Shown: positions 1 through 9,540 of the stretch, in pieces
How positions within the stretch are numbered: position 1 is the first letter of the stretch
How the letters are laid out: each line of letters begins with the position of its first letter
DNA from: Bicyclus anynana
Taxonomy: Eukaryota > Arthropoda > Insecta > Lepidoptera > Nymphalidae
Direction of reading: 5' to 3'
NCBI RefSeq assembly: GCF_947172395.1
Contig: NC_069100.1
Location: 9,638,109-9,702,108, forward strand
DNA length: 64,000 nucleotides
Position numbers and translations under genes: made by a program
The notes under the pieces: generated by a model
Seen by the model: the letters and a program-made list of their open reading frames with translations, nothing else
The model's database searches: none
Told to the model about the DNA's origin: nothing

Positions 1-56
1 CCGCCCATCGCATCTGGCCACTCTAGGCCCGGGCCAAGTGGGCCTTAGGATAAATC
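1..56 (+). repeat. Right end of a hAT-type MITE (truncated by window edge)
   Basis: The end reads ATAAATCCGCCACTG. It closely resembles the right terminus of the fuller element at 24692-25099 (GGATAATCCGCCTCTG), and both carry 'cctaggc'-like inner sequence. Only the right end lies in the window. It sits in what should be the first coding intron of the YEATS2-like gene. Confidence 0.55.
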
Positions 57-250
57 CGCCACTGTGTACCATCCTGTGCACACTACTTACTGCTTCTTTG
101 GAAGAGATGAGTGCATCAGGCAAATAGCAAATACACTTCAACCCTATTGGGCTAATGGTTGAATGTGGGAGAATTGAGAAAGTGTCAAACGACATATTAG
201 CGGGCAATATATGATGAATAATCATGTCTACAAGTTGTAAATAGACTAAC

Positions 251-429
251 CTTTGATCTATCAACGCCACTTCACCTTCTCTTGCGTCCAACTCCTTCCT
301 AAATTCGCGGCGTACTATTTGTTTGATTTTCGATACTTTCTCGTCTTCGGTAAGAGTTGGGATCTCTTCTTTAACACATGCGGGCACTTCGGGATAGTCT
401 GGGTCGTGGTATTCTTCGTTCATTTCCAT
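251..429 (-). CDS. YEATS2: YEATS2-like ATAC complex subunit, first coding exon (partial)
   Basis: On the minus strand an ATG at 429 (a second one at 423) opens a 59-codon exon. It ends at 251 in AG followed by the donor GTTAGT at 250-245, leaving phase 2. The peptide is acidic at first (EEYHDPDYPEV), then basic and helical (KIKQIVRREFRKELD), ending in EVALIDQ. The YEATS2 N-terminus has the same order: DPDYE-like motif, KI..I.(K/R)..F..E, then E(V/I)..IDQR, and an exon junction there fits the family. YEATS2 (fly D12) reads acylated histone H3 as part of the ATAC acetyltransferase complex in the nucleus. The YEATS domain itself must lie beyond position 1. The gene is divergent from the BTBD10-like gene, with about 1 kb between start codons. 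The call rests on about 59 residues, so the family is likely rather than certain. Confidence 0.68.
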
Positions 430-1455
430 TTTCGCACTAATTCGTACTGAAATAACCGTTTGAAAACACTGCGATGCACTTTTCTATTGAAATGTTGATT
501 TTGCAAGTTAACGTTTATATGCGTCACAGTTAACTTAATAACGCGCGCGAAAGTTGTTTTGTCACATTTCCTTCACGGCCGGCAATCGTGGGAGTTTATT
601 ATTACATAAATAATAACATAATATGAAAACCAAACAAGTTTCTTTTTAACCAAAAAATATTATTATTTGACAGAAGTCAGGGTCAACAACCGCGGAATTT
701 TTGGGTGGGTACATAGACAGAGAACACAGCTGACAGCAGAGATGTAAGGTGGGTAATTCAGTATCTATTAATCTGTGGGTAATTCGTTTTCTGTGTGACA
801 GCCACGGATGGCGACCGGCACATATATTTAATTTTATTTGGCTTAGAAATTATTAGTATGGTGATGTGTTGGTGTAATCTAGGTAGATTGATTGTTGATT
901 AATAAGCCAATAAGTTATAACATTATTATAGTAAAATAAAGTGGTTATTCGGTAACATAATTTAATTGACAAAGACATTAATACTAATAATATGTAATGG
1001 CAACTTTCTCCAAAAATTCTCACATCGTAGACAGAGAAAGTAATACACTGTAATCATAGATTAAAGAATTGTAATAAAAAAAATAACAAATGACAAGGGA
1101 GTAATTTTTTTTTTGAAGCATTTGTTTTATTATAATTTGTCAACCAAAAAAAAAATTGGGAGTAATTTTGTCTGTTTTATTTGTCATCCGTCATCAAACT
1201 GTCACTTGTCAGTATCTCACGTCTTGTCTGTCACTTTCTAGTCTATAGTGATCTGTGCTGTCACTGTCTGTGCTGTCACCAATCACCACTGTTCACGATT
1301 TTTCGTTTCATTCTGCATTCACCATTTTCGTAACAAACAAAAAGATTTTTCGTTCTATCAGGAAACCCAGAAAGAAGATATACTGGAGTGCTTTGCTAGA
1401 GCGAAGACTGAGGAACATCGAGCGTGATGTGAGGGCTCGTTACGAGCGAGCGTCC
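430..1455. promoter_or_regulatory. Divergent intergenic region between YEATS2-like and BTBD10-like genes
   Basis: About 1 kb lies between the two oppositely pointing start codons and must hold both 5' UTRs and promoters. The YEATS2-proximal 150 bp is comparatively GC-rich (gcgcgcg near 543, ccttcacggccggcaatcgtg near 571), the rest is AT-rich with homopolymer runs. Near 1200-1270 there is a run of TGTCA-type repeats. The BTBD10 frame stays open without an ATG from 1255 to 1455, so an extra N-terminal exon is possible. I see no TATA box I would trust. Confidence 0.5.
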
Positions 1456-4400
1456 ATGTCTGATACTCAGTCGACAGGCCAGGGGGCCATGCAAGAACCA
1501 CGTAGACCATTCTTCTATCCAGACAGCAGTAGTGACACAGAGGAGTACAGAAGAGACGCGGATGAGCGTCGCAAGCGTCTATCTAAACGAAACGGACCAA
1601 ATTTACGTCGTATTCCGACAAATATGCCGCCAAAAAATCAAACTAACGCACCCATTCCTTCGACTTCTACGCAAGAACCTCCGAAAAACGGACAGAAAAA
1701 CTTAGCATGCGATGATCGGATCACGTTGGTTGTGGATAACACGCGCTTCGTGTTCGATCCCGCGCAATTTACTGCACATCCTAACACAATGCTTGGGAGA
1801 ATGTTTAGTTCAGGTAAGTTCTTTCACTTTATTTGTTTTTCTGGGTCACGTCTGGCCTATAAATTATTAGTTGAAAGACCAAGCAGATGAATCATCAGAT
1901 ATCAAGTTGGTAACCATTAGTGTACCTATACCAGAGTGATACAAAAGTGTTATTAAAAACATGCTATTATCCATTGCTGCCTTAACCTCAGCCTGTAATT
2001 TCACTGATATCATATTCTTTACTTGCTAAACACTAACTAAGAATTACACTAGTACTTCCTCAGTGAAGTGAAGTTATGAAGGTATAAGCGGTGGATTTAC
2101 AAGACGGAGGTCCTGGGTTTGATCCCTGGCTGGACCGATTGAGGCTTCTTAATTGGTCCATTGGCTGGTGGGATTCTTCGTCCTTGGCTAATTACCACCC
2201 TATGGACATAAATGTACTTCCAAGCGATTTAGAGTTCCAGTATGATGTGTAAAAACCGAAAGGAGTGTGGATTTCATACTACTCAACAAATTAGCCCGCT
2301 GCCATCTTAGATTGCAACATCACTTACCATCAGGTGAGATTGTAGTCAAGGGCTCACTTTCAGAGAATAAAAAAAAGTGAGATCTGTTGCTCTGTAGTTC
2401 TAATACTAATTCAATTCTACCAGCAAAAACAAGTATTTTTAGTCTTCCAGTATGCCACCACAAAATCAGTCCTCAGGATTTCATACAGGATCAGGATCAT
2501 TAGCTATATTTTATCTTTATAATCCTATAGCTTCTGGATAGATGTGTGTGAAACTCAGGGACATTGCATGTTAATAAAAAAATTGTGTGATTCATGTGGT
2601 CTTAGTCTGAGACAAAAGCTTCTTACTTATAAGTATGTGTATTGTATGATGAGGTGAATGATGACTAACTAGTAATTGCATGTAAGATAAGTAGGTAAAT
2701 ATGGTTAAGTAATCATTACTAAGCACACAGCATTGCATAAGTATTGCAATGATTTGATTCATCCATTCTAATCTAATCACTGCATTTGTAATAAAGCAAT
2801 ATGCATTTATAATAAAGCAATATAAGTTATAAGTATTAGTAACTAAGTATATGGTAAAATAGCTCATGTGAGTGGGGACTTAAATCCATCATGGGTTAGG
2901 TTTTTTTATCCAAATTGTTATTAAACCCACTCTTACCAAATTGGGAATTTTAAATTAACAAGTTGAAGTCATCTCACAATATAAAAAAAAACATAGACTC
3001 AAATTGAGAACCTTCTCCTTTTTTTGAAGTTGGTTAAAAAGATGTGATAATCTTAATATATATGTGAAAGGTCATTCATCACAAAATCTCGAAAACCACT
3101 TGAAATTTGGCAGGGAGGTAGTCTATACTTAGTAAGTATCCGCTAAGAATGGATTTTGCGATAGGATAGGGTTAGCGTTAGACAAATATCTCTTTGTCTC
3201 TTTCCCAGTGCCATGCCAAGCCAATCTGTGAAAAAACTAAATTCTACACATGTTTTACTAATAAGCTCAGTTTGAAGCACCATATTTCCTTTGTCTATAG
3301 CAGATTACATTATGAAGGAAAAACATCATCAAAATGAACGAATTCTATCATTATGTCACTTCCAGTCACCTCAAAATTTATTTTATTTATAGGTATAGAG
3401 TTCACCCATCCAAATGAAAGAGGAGAATATGAGGTAGCTGAAGGGATTTCTGCAACTGTGTTCCGAGCTATCCTGGAGTACTACCGGGGAGGCACCATCC
3501 GATGCCCTCCCACTGTGTCTGTGCAGGAGTTGAGAGAGGCCTGCGACTACCTCCTAGTGCCCTTTGATGCTAACACTGTTAGATGTCAGGTAAATCTAAA
3601 ATCACACTAATATTATAAAGGTGAAAGTGTGTGTGTATGTTTATTTCTCCTTTATGCTACGGCTACTGAAGCAATTAGACTAACACATAGGCTACTTTTC
3701 ATCCTGGAAAAATCCATGGTTCCCACAGGATAGCGCTTGGAGGCCATTGAATCAGCTTCCACCTTCACACAAAAAGTAAAACTATATGAAATTGTAATGT
3801 TATCATCAATTGTAAATTATAATACTGTATGATTTTTTAAAAAGAGCAACTGTTGAGTTTCTTGCCGGTTTCTTCTCAGCAGAACCTGCCTTCCGAACCA
3901 GTGGTAGAATCTTTACAAATAGTCAACTGACGTGTCAAAAGTGCTTGTAAACTGAGCCTACTTGAAATAAATGATTATTGATTTTGATTTGACGCAGTCG
4001 CGATTATACGATATGAATAATATATGAAAAATATGATTTATTTTCATTATAGTGGAACGTTAATGAACAATTGACCCTTTGTGTCAACTAGCCTATTGTT
4101 GTTTTCCCTAGAATCTCAGAGGGCTATTACACGAGCTATCGAACGAGGGCGCGCGCCGCCAGTTCGAGTCGTTCCTCGAGCGGCTCATCCTGCCGCTGAT
4201 GGTGGAGTCGGCGCGGCGCGGGGACCGCGAGTGCCACGTGGTGGTGCTGCTGGACGACGACTCGGTGGAGTGGGACGAGGAGTACCCGCCGCAGATGGGC
4301 GACGAGTACAGCCAGACTGTGCTCTCCACTCCGCTCTATCGCTTCTTCAAATACATCGAGAATAGGTAACTTTATCATTAGATAATAGACGTCCACTGTT

Positions 4401-6515
4401 ACACATAGGCCTTGCTGTTAGCTTGTACTATCAAACATTCCTCAGCAACTTTGTGCTGTCTGTCAGCCTAGAGAAAATTCAAACAGCAGTGTTCTGTGTT
4501 ATGTGTGGGAATTTTTTTCTATCACATTGGAACCCAAAGTCCATGGTCTATGTAACTTTGATTCTTCTTGCTGTTCATTACTCATTTGATTACACAAATA
4601 TATTTCAAGCTCAAACTACATCATGTCTACAATTTTTGTGCAAAGATATTGATCCAATTTGGATAAGTTTTCATTACTAACCGACTTCAAAAAAAGGTGA
4701 ACGTTCTCGATTCGACGCGTATGTTTTTAAAAAATGTTTGTTACCTCATATCTCTATCACTAATTTTGAAAATTGTTTTTGTTTGAAAGAGAATTTTCAT
4801 GACAATCGGTTCAGTAATTTTGTGTTAAAATGAAAATAACTAAAATAGGTGAACTTTCGGTCTCTATGCTAGGACACACTAAAAATAGAAAAATAAAATC
4901 TTTTTAACAAAAATTTTAACCAACTTCAAAGACGCAATACTCTAAAAAGCGCTAAATAACATTGTACCTATTAGCCCGGGATCTGTCGAACAAATTTACG
5001 AGTGCTTACTATCAAGTTAATTTTCCGGTAGTATCTTTATGTTTTTTTTTATTTACAAAAAAATCTTGGTTTTGGTAGTTAACTGGGTTACCAGGTAATA
5101 AAAATTTCTGACCGTCGCGTCGTAACGAGACAATGTACCACGCAATTTGTAGAACATTGTGGCTGTTAAGTTGTATAATTATTAATTAAGCAACAGTAAA
5201 AGAAAGCAGCTAGTTAGTAACAACTTATAATAACCTCGTTATTGATACAAGTTGGGAGGAGGGTAGTTTACAAAAATTTGTTACTAACCAGATGTTTTTT
5301 ACTGTTGCTTAATCAATAGTTATATAACTTAACAACCACAATCTCCTGAAAAAAGTGTGGTACACTGTCTCGTTCCGACGCTCAGAAATTTTCATTACCT
5401 GGTAACCCAGTTAGCTACCAGAAGCAAGTAGTTTTCTCACTATATTTATCCTCTATTAAAATATATTTTATTATTTTCATTATTATTAAACAGAGATGTC
5501 GCTAAGCAAGTGATGAAAGAGCGCGGACTGAAGAAAATTCGCCTCGGCGTAGAGGGCTATCCGACTTACAAAGAAAAGGTCCGCAAGAGGCCCGGGGGTC
5601 GCGCTGAGGTCATATACAACTACGTACAGAGGCCATTCATTCACATGTCCTGGGAGAAGGAGGAGGCGAAGAGTAGACATGTTGATTTCCAGTGTTTCAA
5701 GTCCAAGTCTGTCACGAATCTGGCCGAGGCGACGGCTGATCCTGTTATTGAATTGGAACCAATCAGAGCTAGAGAGGAGGTTGAGGTGAGTTTGTAAACA
5801 TACAAATATACATACACTCATATATCTTCTATGTTAATATTAGAAAAGCAAAAGTGAAGGTATCCAATATCCATGGGGCAGAGGCTGCCACGAGATATCT
5901 CGTAAGAAGAGAGACATAATATTTTCCTTAAAAATTTGTAACATACTTTTTCGCTTATATTTTCTACGCGTACCCCTAGAGGTTCGCCATTTGACAGTAG
6001 GGGGTGCGCGACAAGATTTACGTAATGGTGGCTTGGTAACTGATTGCAAGTGAGAATTAAGGTTTAAAATTGTCTAAAATTACTCCTAACATTGAATCCA
6101 TTTGCGACAAAAAACAAGCACACCCATAACATTATTATTATGAAGACATTTCTTCTGGTACTTTATGCAGGCTTTTATTCAAATAAAAACCTTTTATAAT
6201 TTTTTCCTGGGGGGGGGGGGAGGGTGTTTCATTAGTTAGTAAGGGGTTCGCCGTCACAAATTTCGAAAGTTTGAGAAACCCTGGGATTTTGTATTTCGAC
6301 GAGTTAACGAGTCTAACCTATTTGGCATATGTAACTGTGAATAATATTTATCATTTATTTCTTATCAATAATAAATAACATATGAAGGTATATATTTCTA
6401 ATGCCGGATCTTAGACTATATACGATTCTAGATTCTAATTAATTAATTATTTATTTATTAATTATGATTTCCCCAGGTCCAAGATCCAGGGGAGGTGCAA
6501 GAGGAGGAGCAGTGA
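1456..6515 (+). CDS. BTBD10: BTBD10/KCTD20-family BTB/POZ protein, complete five-exon gene
   Basis: Exons: 1456-1813, 3393-3589, 4112-4365, 5494-5785, 6477-6515. All junctions are GT-AG and phases chain correctly (1,0,2,0), giving 379 residues. Vertebrate KCTD20 and BTBD10 are roughly 420-475, mostly longer at the N-terminus. Residues 1-85 are polar and probably disordered (SSSDTEE, Arg/Lys clusters). From about 86 comes the BTB/T1-like domain: ITLVVDNTRFVFDP, HPNTMLGRMF, then ERGEYEVAEGI and ELREACDYL in exon 2. Exon 3 has LLHELSNEGARRQFE and WDEEYPPQMGDEYSQ. Exon 4 has ERGLKKIRLGVEGYPTYKEK and VIYNYVQRPF. These are the most conserved blocks of the family, and nothing is disrupted. Vertebrate BTBD10 is described as binding Akt and PP2A to keep Akt phosphorylated; that role is inferred here. 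The start is the first in-frame ATG, but its Kozak context is weak (T at -3). The last exon is only 13 codons including the stop (acidic tail), shorter than the vertebrate tail. Introns carry a SINE, a LINE tail and a MITE. Confidence 0.92.
2085..2378 (+). repeat. tRNA-derived SINE, family A (5'-truncated)
   Basis: Contains a Pol III B-box-like stretch (GGGTTTGATCCCTGG) near 2115, the family body (CAAGCGATTTAGAGTTCC..., CCATCAGGTGAGATTGTAG) and a short A-rich tail. The same body recurs at 14321, 15438, 16671, 29826 and 48540. Intron 1 of the BTBD10-like gene; sense orientation. Confidence 0.85.
3840..3992 (+). repeat. Retroelement 3'-end-like repeat (LINE tail)
   Basis: The motif series 'gagtttcttgccggtttcttc', 'cagaacctgccttccgaacc', 'tagtcaactga' ends in an ATTTTGATTTGA-like tail. 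A reverse-complement copy lies at 61412-61560. Repeated tail with a simple-repeat end suggests a non-LTR retroelement 3' terminus; the family is not identified. Confidence 0.55.
4679..4971 (+). repeat. 'AACCGACTTC' dispersed repeat family, diverged copy
   Basis: Opens with TAACCGACTTCAAAAAAAGG, the terminal motif shared with copies at 11729, 16272, 41440, 47785 and 62121. A weaker mirrored motif (AACCAACTTCAAAG) occurs near 4918. It lies in BTBD10 intron 3, directly against the MITE at 4972. Confidence 0.5.
4972..5440 (+). repeat. Long-TIR MITE, older copy of the 6978-7453 family
   Basis: Left end TAGCCCGGGATCTGTCGAAC matches the left end of the 6978 element. The inner arms (GTTAACTGGGTTACCAGG near 5078 and its near-complement near 5399) form a long imperfect palindrome around 'aacctcgttattgatacaagttggg'. 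The right terminus is missing or decayed. BTBD10 intron 3. Confidence 0.6.
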
Positions 6516-6785
6516 TCGCTGGTGCCGCGCAAGGCTGTGCGGATTTTGATGGCGTTCTTCTGTTGGTACACAATGTAGCCGAGGATGTGGCATTATTGGG
6601 ATAATGATGCTGTGTGCTGAGCTTGACACAAGCTCCATAAAAGACAGTGGACTGATAACTTAAGGATTTTTTAAATTTGAAAAATCGTGCATGAGTTTCC
6701 AAAATATCATTTCCATTTGGTTATTTTTTGGTGTGTTGAGACCAAAATTATAAAACGCATGATATTATTTTAAAAGAATGTAGTT

Positions 6786-6971
6786 AATAAATTAATCAAA
6801 AATTTGAACACCATATGTTTTTTATACTAAGTGCATAAATAAAAAAATCTGTAACAAAGACTATTTATAAATTACGTTGTGGATGTGGTAAGTCACTACT
6901 GTTTCACGTACTTAGATTTGATTTTTAATTTCAACATGCAGAGTGCAGACTACTTACAATTTATGAATAAA
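6786..6971 (+). terminator. Candidate polyadenylation signals of the BTBD10-like gene
   Basis: AATAAA hexamers occur at 6786-6791, 6838-6843 and 6966-6971, that is 271-450 bp after the stop codon at 6513-6515. No transcript evidence; any could be used. Confidence 0.4.
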
Positions 6972-6977
6972 ATCTTA

Positions 6978-7453
6978 TAGTCAGGGATCCCACGAACATT
7001 TTGTACACTTGATTACTAACAAGCTAACTTTTCATGAGTAGCTTATTAGAGTATTCTGGTAGCTAACTGAGTTACTGGCTGTTAAATTGTTTAACTATAA
7101 TTCAAGCAACAGTAAATAAAGCTGGTTAGTAACAACTATTAATAACCTCGTTATTGATACAAGTTGGGAGGAGGATAGAGTAACAAAAGTTGTTACTAAC
7201 CTGTTGTTGTTTTTACTGTTGCTGTCTTAGTTTATAGTTATACAATTTAACAGCCACATAGTCCTACAAACTGCGTGGTATATTATCTCGTTCCGGCGCT
7301 CTGAAATTTTCATTTCCTGGTAACTCAGTTAGATACCAGAATCAAGAATTTTCGTAAATAAAAAAGTTGATCGTCTCATCGAGATGAAGCTACTCATGAA
7401 AGATTAACTTGTTAGTTATCAGGTGTAAAAAAGATTCTAGGGATCCCTGACTA
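6978..7453. repeat. 476-bp long-TIR MITE with TTA target duplication
   Basis: Terminal inverted repeats TAGTCAGGGATCCC / GGGATCCCTGACTA are flanked by TTA at 6975-6977 and 7454-7456. A 3-bp TWA duplication fits a PIF/Harbinger-type element. Inner arms are also inverted (CTGGTAGCTAACTGAGTTAC versus GTAACTCAGTTAGATACCAG). No ORF, so non-autonomous. Confidence 0.72.
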
Positions 7454-7456
7454 TTA

Positions 7457-8267
7457 GATATGTATTTAATTTCTAAATTACACTCTAGCGACGTTTTAGA
7501 ACATAATATCCACCGAGGAGACTGATCTTGGTCTATTTTTGTCATAATATTATTTATACTTCTCATCAAAAAAATTAAACAGTCTTCGGCAAGTACTTTT
7601 CAGGCGGACTGTTTCGATTTTTTTGGTAAAAAGTATATATTATGACAAAGTTAGTACTAAGTACAAAAAATTCACGAAGTAATGAATTTTGATTCCGTCA
7701 TATTTTAGTTAGATTGACAATTTTAGACTTACTAATTTTACGTTGCTATATGCAGTAAAAAAGTACCTATATTTTTTTTATTTTTGGCATTTTGAATAAA
7801 TGTATCCACTTAAAATCAAAATGTCAGAATAGAACCTTCAGCTGATCGCGCATCGTGTTATTCAATTAGAAAGTCTGTACTTAAGTAAAGCTTAAAGCTT
7901 AAGTAAAGAGTTTGTTTGAACCCTCTGATCTCTGTAAGTCATTTTGATAAGATTTGGTTGATCAATCGTTGATGGAGATATTCAATCTAACATAAAAAAA
8001 TTGTGTCATGGTGTTCGTTGTTATAGCTGGTTGTGATGGTTAGTGGATTTTAGTAATTTTTTTGTATATTTGGCCGTTTTTCACCATTTCCACTCTCCAT
8101 TTTCTTATTTAATATGAAAGAAAACGTTTACCAGGTCAGTGTATTACTATTGTAAAATCATGTGACACTTGTTATGCTTTGTGAATAATTTTTGATTTAA
8201 CTAATAAATAATTGTTTGTAATAGACCAGCGAACGCCCGCAATTATGCAAGAATATGTTTATTTTTC
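7457..8267. other. Non-coding stretch, no gene seen
   Basis: AT-rich, no splice-bounded coding block and no zinc-protease motif on either strand. It matters because this is where catalytic exons of the hemopexin gene would be looked for. Confidence 0.55.
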
Positions 8268-8575
8268 CTCAGACCAATTATAGAAGGACCTGTATCGCAT
8301 AGTCACGAACAAAATTGTCTGTCATTTTGTGAGGAAAACGAGCTTAGATTTTGTATATATCTTATAGTAACCTAGAAGTTTTTGCCCGTTTTTTACACAA
8401 TTCAATTACACAAAAAGGTATTTTTACGGAGCTCTTTAACCGACGAACACGATTACAACTATTTGACATCGATTCTATAGAGACAATTTTTATAATCGCA
8501 TTAGATCGTTGATCATATACTTTGACAGAAAAGTAACGTCTAGCGAGGCAGGTCCTATGCAATAATTGGTCTGAG
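8268..8575. repeat. 308-bp hAT-type MITE with perfect 8-bp target duplication
   Basis: Inverted ends CTCAGACCAATTAT / ATAATTGGTCTGAG are flanked by TATTTTTC at 8260-8267 and 8576-8583. The 8-bp duplication is diagnostic for hAT-like insertion. No ORF of transposase size. Confidence 0.82.
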
Positions 8576-8913
8576 TATTTTTCTCTTTATTATGACGCGA
8601 GTATATCACAGTGGGCGGATAATTGTGGCTCTGAGTATATATGCGTTTTATAATAATATTAGATAAAATGTTTTCATATGGATGTTCAGGAGATGTGCGA
8701 TCAGCTTAAAATTGAAATAACTCTTATGATATATTGTTACTAGGTCGGTTTTTATATGTCGCTATATTTATGTTATACTCGTAATATAAATTTCTCGACG
8801 GCTTGGGGGCATACTATGTAAATGTAACATATTCCAATGGTGTTCTTTTTATATTATATTGATTATATATTATGTTGGATATTTTATTTTACCTATAAAC
8901 TACTTATTTTAAG

Positions 8914-9268
8914 TATACAGGATGTCCCGCAAATAGCACGGCCTACTCTATAGTGCTGATAGCTTAAACTAAAGAAATATTTATGTAAGCCAAAATTTTT
9001 GGTTTTTAAATCTGTTAATAAATTGATTTTCCAACTAAATACAAAAATCCCTACCTTCGAAGCAATTTAGTGCCATGTTTTGAAAATTTCAAGAGCATTG
9101 TTTTTATTTTCGGAAATGATTTATAGTATAGTATTGTAGGAAAAGTTTAATTAGTTTATTTAATGAAACTTAACTTTTTCCACTATGACGTTAGATACCA
9201 AAGCTAATAATAATGTAAGTCTGTAGAATAAGTCGTGCACTCGTGCTACTTGCGGGACACCCTGTATA
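8914..9268. repeat. MITE with TATACAGG...GTCCCGC ends
   Basis: Left end TATACAGGATGTCCCGCAA, right end TTGCGGGACACCCTGTATA. TA at the borders suggests a Tc1/mariner-like TA duplication. It ends just before the MBF2-homologous upstream sequence begins. Confidence 0.7.
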
Positions 9269-9269
9269 T

Positions 9270-9404
9270 ATTATAAACGATAATTTGACCTCTTGATAAC
9301 AATAACCTATCCTCTCAAGTGTAATTATATACGACTACTATCGACTACGAAACAGTCTAGTAAAGAAAAGTATTTATGTCAACACGCTTTTACTAAAACA
9401 GATT
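9270..9404 (+). promoter_or_regulatory. MBF2-derived upstream region in front of the chimeric hemopexin gene
   Basis: The block from CGATAATTTGACCTCTTGA (9279) to the ATG is recognisably homologous to 17138-17250, upstream of the intact MBF2-family gene. The promoter and 5' UTR were therefore duplicated together with the first exon. Any transcript from here would start under MBF2-type control. Confidence 0.55.
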
Positions 9405-9540
9405 ATGCATTTATTAATTTTAATAACTGTTTTATTGTCAACTTTAGGCAGTGTGATGGGTGACCACTTAGTGGTAAGTAATATCGGGCTACAGTACAGG
9501 ACACTTACAACCCATTGATCTTCAAGAGGGTAATAAAATA
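9405..9540 (+). pseudogene. Broken MBF2-family first exon (relic)
   Basis: Compared with 17251-17442, the start, signal peptide and GDHLV are kept. After that about 20 bp are lost and the frame stops (TGA near 9518), with homology fading near 9540 (CTTCAAGAGGGT). As an MBF2 gene it is dead: no second MBF2 exon lies before the MMP exons. Its first 69 bp may live on as exon 1 of the hemopexin gene, because GTAAGT at 9474 makes the rest intronic. Confidence 0.7.

Noticed and set aside
253..450. 65-codon plus-strand frame
   Set aside because: Antisense of the YEATS2-like first exon, which has the better start, donor and family resemblance.
1255..1455. N-terminal extension of the BTBD10-like frame
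   Set aside because: Open but contains no ATG before 1456, and the family N-terminus is variable, so it is treated as probable 5' UTR.
4108..4396. Minus- and alternate-frame ORFs over BTBD10 exon 3
   Set aside because: Shadows of the GC-rich coding exon.
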